Assembly: GCF_900102535.1 (NCBI RefSeq)
Contig: NZ_FNBP01000014.1
Span: forward strand, 1 to 64,000
DNA length: 64,000 bases
Reading direction: 5' to 3'
From: Sulfitobacter delicatus
GTDB taxonomy: Bacteria > Pseudomonadota > Alphaproteobacteria > Rhodobacterales > Rhodobacteraceae
The notes beneath the pieces are model-generated. The model saw only the letters and a list, made by a program, of their open reading frames with translations, had not been told where the DNA came from and did no database searches. The position numbers and the translations under genes were made by a program. Shown one piece after another: positions 53,088 to 61,161 of this stretch (the stretch's first letter is position 1; every line of letters starts with the position of its first letter).

Positions 53088-54149
53088 ATGACACGAACCA
53101 TTCTTCTGGCCGGCACAATGCTGGCGGGGCTCGCATCCGTTGCACAGGCCGACACGCTCCGGCTTTTGACTTGGGGCGGCTATGCCCCCGAGGATGTGGT
53201 GGCGAAGTTTGAAGAAGAGACGGGTCATACCGTCGAGGTGACCAAATCCAACAACGAGGAAATGATCGCCAAGCTGCGGGCCACCGGCGGCGGTGGTTTT
53301 GACCTTGCCCAGCCATCTCAAGACCGCATCATGGGGCCGCAGATGGAGTTCGGTATCTACAAGCCGATCGATGTGTCCAAGCTGAACAAAGACCTCTTCA
53401 TCCCTTCGATGCTCGAAGCCACGATGGGCAACACCACTGTGAACGGTGACGTTTATGGCGTGCCGCATGTTTGGGGCACCTCGGGTCTGGTCATGAACAC
53501 AGCCGAAGCCGGTGACGTCGTGAAGGACTACACAGATCTCTGCGCCGAAGAAGTGGCCGGTAAAGTGTCATACCGTCTGAAGCGCCCGACGCTGATTGGT
53601 TTTGCCTTTGCGATGGGCGAAGACCCTTTCGCCGCCTATGACGACGAAGCAAAATACGCCGAGATCATGGAAAAGGTCGAAGCAAAGCTGATCGAATGCA
53701 AGGCAAACGTCAAAACCTATTGGGGTGGTGGCGATGAGCTGATGAACCTGCTGCGCTCGGGCGAAGTTACCGCCTCGATGGCATGGGACACCGGCGGCTG
53801 GAAGCTGAACGACGACAATGCGGACCTCACCTTTGTCGCCCCGGCTTCGGGTGCTCTGGGTTGGATCGACACCTTCGTTCTGCCGGCAAAAGGGCAGGCG
53901 GACGATGTTGCTTATGAGTGGATCAACTTTGTCATGCAGCCTGAAATCGCCGCGATGATCACTGCGGCAGCGGGCAACTTCACGGCCTCTGCCGGGGCGG
54001 ACGAGTTTGCTGAAGACAGCCTGAAAGCCAAGTATCAGGCCAGCTTCCCGCAAGAGGCAATCGACAACATCAAATGGTACCCGCCAGTCCCTGCCGGTTT
54101 GGAAACCATTGAGGGCGAAGTTCTGGACCGCGTCCAGGCTGCCAACTGA
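53088..54149 (+). CDS. PotD-like substrate-binding protein
   Basis: The 353-residue periplasmic protein has a signal peptide (residues 1-20, ending VAQA) and the PotD/PotF-type start DTLRLLTWGGYAPEDVVAKFEEETG, then VHGxV-like NGDVYGVPHVWGTSGL and MAWDTGGWKLN. The family binds polyamines and related cations or opine-like compounds. The cavity residues cannot be read with certainty, so polyamine is only the default guess. GAGAGG precedes the ATG at 53088. It is followed by ATPase and two permease genes. Confidence 0.88.
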   Translation: MTRTILLAGTMLAGLASVAQADTLRLLTWGGYAPEDVVAKFEEETGHTVEVTKSNNEEMIAKLRATGGGGFDLAQPSQDRIMGPQMEFGIYKPIDVSKLNKDLFIPSMLEATMGNTTVNGDVYGVPHVWGTSGLVMNTAEAGDVVKDYTDLCAEEVAGKVSYRLKRPTLIGFAFAMGEDPFAAYDDEAKYAEIMEKVEAKLIECKANVKTYWGGGDELMNLLRSGEVTASMAWDTGGWKLNDDNADLTFVAPASGALGWIDTFVLPAKGQADDVAYEWINFVMQPEIAAMITAAAGNFTASAGADEFAEDSLKAKYQASFPQEAIDNIKWYPPVPAGLETIEGEVLDRVQAAN

Positions 54150-54207
54150 TCACTGACAAGCTGGGCGGCATCCTAACGCGGGTGCCGCCCCATTTATTGG
54201 AATTCAC

Positions 54208-55293
54208 ATGACCCCTGATCTGGAATGCGTCGACCTCGTCAAGCGGTTCGACGATACCGCCGCTGTTAACAACGTTTCTTTCTCGGTGCCGCCGGGCAGT
54301 TTCTTTTCCATTCTCGGGCCCTCTGGCTGCGGCAAGACGACGATCATGCGCATGATTGCGGGCTTTCTTGATCCCACGTCGGGGGACATCCGGATCAAGG
54401 GCGGCTCGGTGCTGGACACACCGCCGAACAAGCGCCCCGTCAACATGGTGTTTCAGCATCTTGCGCTCTTCCCGATGATGACGATTGCCGAGAATATCGG
54501 TTACGGGCTGCGCCGCCGCGGCATGGCCAAGGGTGAGATTGGCCGCAAGGTAGACGAGGCGCTGGACCGGATTGGCCTGCCCGGCATCGGGGCGCGGAAG
54601 GTAGATGAGCTTTCGGGCGGGCAAAAACAGCGGGTGGCGATTGCGCGCTGCATGGTGTTGGAGCCTGATGTGCTGCTGCTGGACGAGCCGCTGGGCGCCC
54701 TAGACCTCAAGCTGCGCGAACATATGAAAGTGGAGTTAAAGGCGCTGCAGGCGGCCTTTGACACGACCTTTGTCTATATCACCCATGACCAGTCCGAAGC
54801 ATTGGTCATGTCTGACCAGATCGCCGTGATGAATGCGGGACAGTTTGAGCAAGTCGGGACCGGGCAGGACCTTTACTACCGGCCAGACACGCCCTTTGTC
54901 GCCGGGTTCATCGGGGAATCGAACCGCTGGAAAGGCCGGATTGAGCGGGCCGAGGGCGGCAATTTGCAATTGCGCACGGACAGCGGTTTGGCCATACGCG
55001 CCACCGGCATGGGGCTCTCCGAAGGCGCGCGGGCCGAGATCTTTGTGCGCCCTGAGTCAATCCGTCTTGCCGCCAGTGCTGACGCGCTGGCAGAATTTGA
55101 CAACCAGCTGACCGGCACCGTCACCAGCCTGCTCTTCAACGGCGCGGCCTCGCGCGTGTTGGTGCGGGACACAGCGGGTGAAACGCTGGAAGTGACGCTG
55201 CCGCAATCGGGGGAGTTTGCCTCTCTGAAACGCGGTGACGCCATCCACATCGGCTGGGGCGCGGGGCAGGCCAGCTGCTTTGAGGCGAGCTGA
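54208..55293 (+). CDS. PotA-like ABC transporter ATP-binding protein
   Basis: The 361-residue ATPase has Walker A (GPSGCGKTT), signature LSGGQKQRVAIARCM, Walker B (VLLLDEPLGALD), and a C-terminal TOBE domain at about 285-360 (GARAEIFVRPESIRL, LTGTVTSLLFNG). It is typical of polyamine-type importers. Its stop overlaps the start of the first permease. Confidence 0.93.
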   Translation: MTPDLECVDLVKRFDDTAAVNNVSFSVPPGSFFSILGPSGCGKTTIMRMIAGFLDPTSGDIRIKGGSVLDTPPNKRPVNMVFQHLALFPMMTIAENIGYGLRRRGMAKGEIGRKVDEALDRIGLPGIGARKVDELSGGQKQRVAIARCMVLEPDVLLLDEPLGALDLKLREHMKVELKALQAAFDTTFVYITHDQSEALVMSDQIAVMNAGQFEQVGTGQDLYYRPDTPFVAGFIGESNRWKGRIERAEGGNLQLRTDSGLAIRATGMGLSEGARAEIFVRPESIRLAASADALAEFDNQLTGTVTSLLFNGAASRVLVRDTAGETLEVTLPQSGEFASLKRGDAIHIGWGAGQASCFEAS

Positions 55294-56150
55294 TGCGCAA
55301 TCAGTCCCGCATTACGTTCTACCTGCTGCTGACGCCCTTGGTGCTTTGGCTAGGGCTGCTGATCATCATCCCGCATATCGATATGCTGCTGATATCGCTG
55401 CGTGAGCGTATTAGCTTCGGCGTTTATGAGACCAGTCTGTCGCAGTATGAAAAGGCGCTGACCGAACCGCTCTACCTGCGCACCTTCTGGCGCACCGCGG
55501 TGATGTCGGTGCTGGCCACTGTCATCACACTGCTGATCGCCTTTCCGGTGGCCTATTACATCGCAAAGATGGCGAAGGGGCGTTTGCAGCAAGTGCTGTT
55601 CCTCCTGTGTCTGATCCCGTTCTACGTCTCCGAGCTGGTGCGCACCTTTGGCTGGATGATCCTGCTGCGTGAGACGGGGCTGATCTCCAGTTTGCTGCAA
55701 TGGGTGGGGCTTGCCGATCAGCCGGTCGAATTGCTCTATACCGATGCGACGATGATGGTCGGGCTTGTCTATACCTCCATGCTTTTCATGGTAGTGCCGC
55801 TTGTGACCACGCTCGAAAGCCTCGACGACAGTGTGATTGAGGCAGGCTATGACCTTGGCGGCAGCGGGTTTTCTGTCTTGCGCGAGATTATCATCCCCCA
55901 CGCCATGCCCGGCATCGTGTCAGGCTGTATCGTGGTCTTTATGCTGAGCTTGGGTAACTACCTGACGCCGACAATGCTCGGCGGGAAAGACAGCCTGTGG
56001 TTCACCGAAATGATCTATAACCAATTCATCGTCCGCTCCAACTGGGAGCTCGGCGCCGCCTTCGGCTTTATGTTGCTGGTGCTGTCTTCGGTGATCGTCT
56101 GGGGGATGCTGCGGCTGACCGGCCGAACCCTCAAGGAAACGATGGGGTGA
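55293..56150 (+). CDS. PotB-like ABC transporter permease
   Basis: The 285-residue membrane protein has six helices, and the EAA loop ESLDDSVIEAGYDLGGSGFSVLREIIIPHAMPG (in part). Its start overlaps the ATPase stop by one base. The 4-nt gap to the next permease gene fits one operon. Confidence 0.92.
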   Translation: MRNQSRITFYLLLTPLVLWLGLLIIIPHIDMLLISLRERISFGVYETSLSQYEKALTEPLYLRTFWRTAVMSVLATVITLLIAFPVAYYIAKMAKGRLQQVLFLLCLIPFYVSELVRTFGWMILLRETGLISSLLQWVGLADQPVELLYTDATMMVGLVYTSMLFMVVPLVTTLESLDDSVIEAGYDLGGSGFSVLREIIIPHAMPGIVSGCIVVFMLSLGNYLTPTMLGGKDSLWFTEMIYNQFIVRSNWELGAAFGFMLLVLSSVIVWGMLRLTGRTLKETMG

Positions 56151-56154
56151 GCCT

Positions 56155-57006
56155 ATGATCCCGACAATCCCGCAATCGCGCAGCTTCCGTCTTGTCTATG
56201 GCGGCTATGTAGCGCTTTTCTTCCTCTATCTCGCCCTGCCGCTGACTGTGGTCGCAGTCTTTGCCTTTAACGACAGCCAGTTTCCCTCGCTGCCGTGGGA
56301 GGGGTTCACCTGGAATTGGTTCTTTGGTGAGGAACGCCCGCAGATCGGGGTCTTCCATGAGCGCGGCATCCTGCGGTCCGTGGGCACATCTGCTTTCGTT
56401 GCGCTCTGCGTTGCCGTGCTGTCGGTCTCTGTCGGCACGACGAATGCTTTTTTGTTCAACCGCTATGAGTTCCGCGGCAAAGGATTTCTCTATGTGCTGA
56501 TGCTTCTGCCGCTGGTGATCCCGGGCATCGTGCTTGGCATCTCGATCTTGGTCTTTTCCTCAACGCTGGCGAACGGCCTTTGGGATCTTGCGCAGATGGA
56601 TGTTCAGGCTTTGCGGCCGGGACTGCTGCTCGTGATCCTCGGCCAGTTCAGCTTTATCACGACCATCGCGACATTGGTCATTTCAGCCCGCCTGCAAAAG
56701 TTCGACCGCACACTAGAGGAGGCGGCGCTGAACCTCGGGGCTGACCGTCTGACCGCGGTGCGCACCATCACGCTGCCGTTCCTTGCGCCTGCGATGATCG
56801 GCGCGGTGGTTGTGGCTTTCCTGATGAGTTTTGAGAACTTTAACACGACGCTGATGCTAGTCGGGTCGGATGCGCCGCTGACCATCGCGATGTTTGACCG
56901 GCTGAAAGAGGGATCAACGCCTTTGTTGAACGCAGTATCTTTGCTTCTGATGCTGGGCTCTTCGCTGCTGGCCTTGCTGGTCATCCTGTTCCAGCGCCGA
57001 GGGTGA
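56155..57006 (+). CDS. PotC-like ABC transporter permease
   Basis: The 283-residue permease has about six helices and an EAA loop RTLEEAALNLGADRLTAVRTITLPFL (in part). With the previous gene it forms the channel of the importer. No clear terminator follows; the 238-bp gap to the iron-uptake operon contains an iron-type palindrome near its end. Confidence 0.92.
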   Translation: MIPTIPQSRSFRLVYGGYVALFFLYLALPLTVVAVFAFNDSQFPSLPWEGFTWNWFFGEERPQIGVFHERGILRSVGTSAFVALCVAVLSVSVGTTNAFLFNRYEFRGKGFLYVLMLLPLVIPGIVLGISILVFSSTLANGLWDLAQMDVQALRPGLLLVILGQFSFITTIATLVISARLQKFDRTLEEAALNLGADRLTAVRTITLPFLAPAMIGAVVVAFLMSFENFNTTLMLVGSDAPLTIAMFDRLKEGSTPLLNAVSLLLMLGSSLLALLVILFQRRG

Positions 57007-57213
57007 AGAGCCGGCACGTTCAGGCAAGAACCTCCTAGCAAGCATGCGAGCGGAGAGTTTTTGACCCTGCGCCTTGCGCAAAGCCTACCTACAGAACAAA
57101 CGCAGGGCACCTTCGGAAAGAAGGTTAGCCCCTCCATTCGCATGTGCCCGAGCGCGGTGAGATTTCACATCACAGGTTGCAATCCCGGAGAGCGAAGCCT
57201 ATTGCCGAAGTAA

Positions 57214-57230
57214 TTTACTAAAATACTAAG
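57214..57230. promoter_or_regulatory. Candidate iron-regulator site before the siderophore ABC operon
   Basis: TTTACTA-AAA-TACTAAG differs at two of 17 positions from the perfect palindrome at 61070-61086, which precedes the TonB-dependent receptor. It lies 15 nt before the GTG start of the binding-protein gene. I cannot name the regulator with confidence. Confidence 0.5.
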
Positions 57231-57244
57231 GTAAGGATTTTCCC

Positions 57245-58213
57245 GTGTTGAAACCCCTGTCAGCTTTCGTCCTGTCCCTCATGGCTACCGCAGCCTCGGC
57301 ACAGGATTTCCCTGTGACGGTCGAACACGCTTTCGGCGAAACCACAGTTGCCGAGCAGCCGGCGCGCGTTGCCACCGTTGGCTGGGCCAATCACGAAGTG
57401 CCTCTAGCTCTCGGGATTGTACCCGTCGGTTTCGCCCGCGCCTCCTGGGGGGATGATGACGGGGACGGGCTGCTGCCATGGGTCGTCGAGAAGTTGGAAG
57501 AATTGGACGCCGAGGTGCCTGTCCTGTTCGACGAAGGCGATGGCATTGATTTCGAAGCTGTGGCCAGCACCAGACCCGATGTGATCCTCGCGGCCTATTC
57601 CGGGATTTCGCAGTCGGACTATGACACGCTCAGCCGCATCGCCCCGGTTATCGCATATCCAGAAGCGGCATGGACCACGACATGGCGCGAGATGATCCGC
57701 CAGAACGCCGCCGGTTTGGGCATGGCCGAAGAAGGCGATACGATGGTGGCAGAGATCGAAACGCGCATTGAGGCGGCCCGCGATGCCCATCCTGAACTGG
57801 CGGGTAAAACCGGCATGTTCGTCACCCATCTCGACCCGCGTGACCTGAGCACCATCGGATTTTATGCCGCCGCCGACCAGCGTGTGCAGTTCCTGACAGA
57901 CCTTGGCATGGACACCCCGCAGGCGGTGCGCGAGGCAAGCGAAGCCGGGAAGTACTCGGGCCGGATCAGTGCCGAACGGATCGACCTGTTTGATGACGTC
58001 GACGTGGTGGTGACCTATGGCGATCAGGCGCGGCTGGATGAATTGACCGAGAATCCGCTTATTGCCCGCTTCCCTGCGGTCAGTCGTGGGGCGGTCGTAT
58101 TGCTGGCCAATGATCCGATGGGCACGGCGGCCAACCCGACGCCTCTTTCCATCGACTATGTGCTCGACGATTACCTCGCGCGGCTGAGCGCCGCCGCAAC
58201 CCGCAGCGAATGA
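57245..58213 (+). CDS. Iron-siderophore ABC transporter substrate-binding protein
   Basis: The 322-residue periplasmic protein has a signal peptide (residues 1-19, ASAQ) and the FepB/FecB-type fold: VTVEHAFGETTVAEQPARVATVGWANHEVPLALG at the start, FEAVASTRPDVILAAYSGIS and VVVTYGDQARLDELTENPL. It should deliver ferric siderophore to the inner-membrane permease. GTG at 57245 follows AAGGA. It is the first of four coupled genes. Confidence 0.92.
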   Translation: MLKPLSAFVLSLMATAASAQDFPVTVEHAFGETTVAEQPARVATVGWANHEVPLALGIVPVGFARASWGDDDGDGLLPWVVEKLEELDAEVPVLFDEGDGIDFEAVASTRPDVILAAYSGISQSDYDTLSRIAPVIAYPEAAWTTTWREMIRQNAAGLGMAEEGDTMVAEIETRIEAARDAHPELAGKTGMFVTHLDPRDLSTIGFYAAADQRVQFLTDLGMDTPQAVREASEAGKYSGRISAERIDLFDDVDVVVTYGDQARLDELTENPLIARFPAVSRGAVVLLANDPMGTAANPTPLSIDYVLDDYLARLSAAATRSE

Positions 58214-59214
58214 TGCGGGCGGAGCGTCCCCACCGGTTCGCGGGCTTCGCGATTCTGCTCGGACTGCTGGTGCTGACGGTCGGCCTGTCGCTGACCGTCG
58301 GTGCACGCGCAGTGCCTTGGGACGAAGTCTGGGCCGGATTGCTTGGGCAAATTGATAGCATCGGCGCTGCCGCAGTCGCTGTACGGGTGCCGCGGACGGC
58401 GCTGGCCGTTCTGGCAGGCGGCGCGCTCGGTCTGGCGGGGGCGGTGATGCAGGGCATCAGCCGCAACCCTTTGGCCGATCCGGGAATTTTGGGTGTGAAT
58501 GCAGGTGCTGCGCTGTTTGTGGTCATTGGTATCGCTTGGTTCGACATCAGCGGCGCGCAAAATTTTCTCTGGCTTGGAATTGCGGGCGCGGGACTGACGG
58601 CTGTCTTTGTCTATCTGGTCGGTGCAACGGGGCAGGGCGGCGCGACGCCTTTGAAGCTGACGCTGGCAGGTACAGCAACCTCTGTTGCCGTCTCGGCATT
58701 CATCATCGCGGTGGTACTGCCGCGCAATGACATCGCGGGCAGTGTGCAGTCCTGGCAAGTCGGCGGGGTTGGCGGAGCGCGTTTTGACACCCTGCTGCCT
58801 GCGGTGCCCTTTGCTGTGGTCGGCCTATTGCTCAGCCTCGCCTCGGCGCGGGTGCTGAACGCCTTGGCCCTGGGAGAAGAGCTTGCCACCGGATTGGGGC
58901 AAAGCGTGGCTTTGGGACGGCTCATGGCCGCGGCGGGGGCGGTTGTCCTCTGCGGAACGGCGACAGCGCTCTGCGGACCGATTGGTTTCGTCGGCTTGGT
59001 GGTGCCCCATCTCTGCCGGATGATCGCGGGTGTGGACTACAAGCTTGTCCTGCCGCTTTCGACACTGGCTGGTGCTTCTATGCTGGGGCTGTCGGATGTG
59101 CTGGGGCGCGTGGTTGCACGGCCAAATGAACTGGACGTCGGGATCGTGACCGCCTTTGTCGGGGCACCCTTCTTTATCTGGACGGTGCGCAACAACAGGA
59201 TGCGCGGGCTATGA
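58210..59214 (+). CDS. Iron-siderophore ABC transporter permease 1 (FecCD family)
   Basis: The 334-residue permease has about nine or ten hydrophobic helices and FecCD motifs VRVPRTALAVLAGGALGLAGAVMQGISRNPLADPGILGVNAGAAL (in part) and GPIGFVGLVVPHLCRM. Its start overlaps the binding-protein stop by ATGA. Confidence 0.94.
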   Translation: MMRAERPHRFAGFAILLGLLVLTVGLSLTVGARAVPWDEVWAGLLGQIDSIGAAAVAVRVPRTALAVLAGGALGLAGAVMQGISRNPLADPGILGVNAGAALFVVIGIAWFDISGAQNFLWLGIAGAGLTAVFVYLVGATGQGGATPLKLTLAGTATSVAVSAFIIAVVLPRNDIAGSVQSWQVGGVGGARFDTLLPAVPFAVVGLLLSLASARVLNALALGEELATGLGQSVALGRLMAAAGAVVLCGTATALCGPIGFVGLVVPHLCRMIAGVDYKLVLPLSTLAGASMLGLSDVLGRVVARPNELDVGIVTAFVGAPFFIWTVRNNRMRGL

Positions 59215-60242
59215 GTGATATGAGCCTTGCCACGCCCCGCGCTTACCGTAGGCCGAGCACACGACGGATACAGGTATTGGCCCTTCTTACGGCCCTTGTG
59301 GCAGGCCTGATCCTGCTGACGCTCAGTTGCGGGCGCGGTTGCCTCGCGCCGGGGGACGTTTTTGCCGCGCTGACCGGCGCTCCGGGGGCGGATGCGTCTT
59401 TCGTCGTATCTGAGTTGCGCTTGCCGCGCGCTGTGCTGGGGCTGGTTGCGGGGCTGAGCTTTGGTCTCGGTGGCGTGGCTTTTCAGGTCATGCTGCGCAA
59501 TCCGCTGGCCAGTCCGGACATCATCGGCATCAGTGCCAGCGCCGGCGCGGCAGCGGTCTTTGCCATCGTAATTTTGTCGGTAGACGGCTGGCTGGTTTCG
59601 CTCATCGCGGTGGTGGCTGGGTTGGGCGTGGCGCTGCTTATCTGGACGCTTTCTGCGCGCCGTGGCGCGGCCGGAGCGCGGCTCATTCTTATCGGCATCG
59701 GCATCTCGGCCATGCTCGACAGCATCACGTCCTATGTGCTGCTGGAGGCGCCCGCATGGGACCGGGCAGAGGCGCTGCGTTGGCTGACCGGGAGCCTGAA
59801 TGGCGCGCAACTGACGCAGGCCATACCCGTGGCTGGGGCGCTTCTGATCTTCGGAGGGCTGCTGGCCTTTACCGCAAGAGACTTAGAAGCGCTTCGCCTC
59901 GGAGATGATACGGCGCAAGCGCTCGGCGTGCGCGCTGATGGCACGCGGCTTCGTGTTACGCTGGCGGCGGTGGGGCTTGTGGCCATCGCAACGGCGGCTA
60001 CCGGGCCGATCGCCTTTGTTGCCTTTCTCTCCGGGCCCATCGCCGCACGGCTTTTACCGGGAGCGAAAGGCCTTCTTTTGGGCGCGGCTTTGGTCGGGGC
60101 TTTTCTGGTGATCGCGGGCGATTTCGTCGGGCAGTTTCTGCTGCCCGCACGTCTGCCCGTCGGCGTTGTCACCGGCGCGGTCGGCGCGCCGTTTCTTCTG
60201 TATCTGATCATCCGCGCCAACAAGAATGGGGGCACCTTATGA
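59211..60242 (+). CDS. Iron-siderophore ABC transporter permease 2 (FecCD family)
   Basis: The 343-residue permease has FecCD motifs LRLPRAVLGLVAGLSFGLGGVAFQVMLRNPLASPDIIGISASA (in part) and GPIAFVAFLSGPIAARL. Start and stop overlap both neighbours by 4 nt. With permease 1 it forms the heterodimeric FepDG-type channel. Confidence 0.94.
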   Translation: MSDMSLATPRAYRRPSTRRIQVLALLTALVAGLILLTLSCGRGCLAPGDVFAALTGAPGADASFVVSELRLPRAVLGLVAGLSFGLGGVAFQVMLRNPLASPDIIGISASAGAAAVFAIVILSVDGWLVSLIAVVAGLGVALLIWTLSARRGAAGARLILIGIGISAMLDSITSYVLLEAPAWDRAEALRWLTGSLNGAQLTQAIPVAGALLIFGGLLAFTARDLEALRLGDDTAQALGVRADGTRLRVTLAAVGLVAIATAATGPIAFVAFLSGPIAARLLPGAKGLLLGAALVGAFLVIAGDFVGQFLLPARLPVGVVTGAVGAPFLLYLIIRANKNGGTL

Positions 60243-61063
60243 CCCAGCACCATCGACTGGAAACGCGCGAGCTGAGCGCGGGCTATGAAAAACGAGTGAT
60301 ATTAGAGGATGTCTCTCTCACCATCCCGGCAGGCAAGATCACCGCCATTGTCGGAGGCAATGCCTCGGGCAAATCGACGCTGCTGCGCACATTGGCGCGG
60401 ATCTTGCAGCCTAAGGCGGGGAACGTGCTGCTGGATGGAAATTCGGTGCATCACATGCCATCCCGCAAGCTGGCGCAGGTTATGGGCCTATTGCCACAAT
60501 CCCCCATCGCCCCGGAGGGTATCACGGTAGCCGATCTCGTCGGGCGCGGGCGGCATCCGCATCAGGGGGTCTTCTCGCGCTGGTCGCGGGAAGACGACCG
60601 CGCTGTGTTCCGGGCGCTGGAAGCAACCGGAACAGAGGAACTGGCAGAGCGGGATCTCGATACGCTTTCCGGCGGGCAACGCCAGCGGGTCTGGATCGCG
60701 ATGGCGCTGGCGCAGGAAACCGACCTGTTGTTGTTGGACGAGCCGACGACCTTTCTCGATGTAGCGCATCAGATCGAAGTGCTGGACCTGCTTGTGGACC
60801 TGAACACGGCGCAAGGCACGACGATCGTCATGGTGTTGCATGATCTCAATCTCGCGGCCCGCTATGCGGACCATCTGATCGCTGTCGGCGGTGGCGGCAT
60901 CCGCGCCGAAGGGGCGCCGCAGCAGGTTCTGACCGAGGAATTGGTGCAAACGGTCTTTGGACTGTCCTGCCGCATCGTGACTGATCCGGTCTCTCACACC
61001 CCTGTAATGGTGCCGATTGGGCGACATAAGGCGGTGGAAAAGCACAAGGATGCAGCAGCTTAA
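60239..61063 (+). CDS. Iron-siderophore ABC transporter ATP-binding protein
   Basis: The 274-residue ATPase has Walker A (GGNASGKST), signature LSGGQRQRVWIAMALAQ and Walker B (LLLLDEPTTFLDVAHQ), the FepC type. It ends the four-gene operon. The Asn in GGNASGKS is usual for this group. Confidence 0.95.
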   Translation: MTQHHRLETRELSAGYEKRVILEDVSLTIPAGKITAIVGGNASGKSTLLRTLARILQPKAGNVLLDGNSVHHMPSRKLAQVMGLLPQSPIAPEGITVADLVGRGRHPHQGVFSRWSREDDRAVFRALEATGTEELAERDLDTLSGGQRQRVWIAMALAQETDLLLLDEPTTFLDVAHQIEVLDLLVDLNTAQGTTIVMVLHDLNLAARYADHLIAVGGGGIRAEGAPQQVLTEELVQTVFGLSCRIVTDPVSHTPVMVPIGRHKAVEKHKDAAA

Positions 61064-61069
61064 GAATAA

Positions 61070-61086
61070 CTTACTAAAATAGTAAG
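61070..61086. promoter_or_regulatory. Perfect palindrome before the TonB-dependent receptor gene
   Basis: CTTACTA-AAA-TAGTAAG has perfect 7-bp arms. It lies between the ATPase stop and the receptor start (76 nt away). A similar element precedes the ABC operon at 57214. This is a likely binding site of an iron-responsive regulator. Confidence 0.6.
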
Positions 61087-61161
61087 ATTCATACTGGCGC
61101 TGCCTAAAGATGGGCGGTAAGTGATTCCCGACTGATTCACTAGGTTATTATGGAGACCGCC

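Noticed and set aside
54208..54360. A thiamine or other riboswitch before the ABC operons
   Set aside because: No conserved aptamer core was found before the Pot-like, pyrimidine or iron importers; the only riboswitch seen is for glycine.
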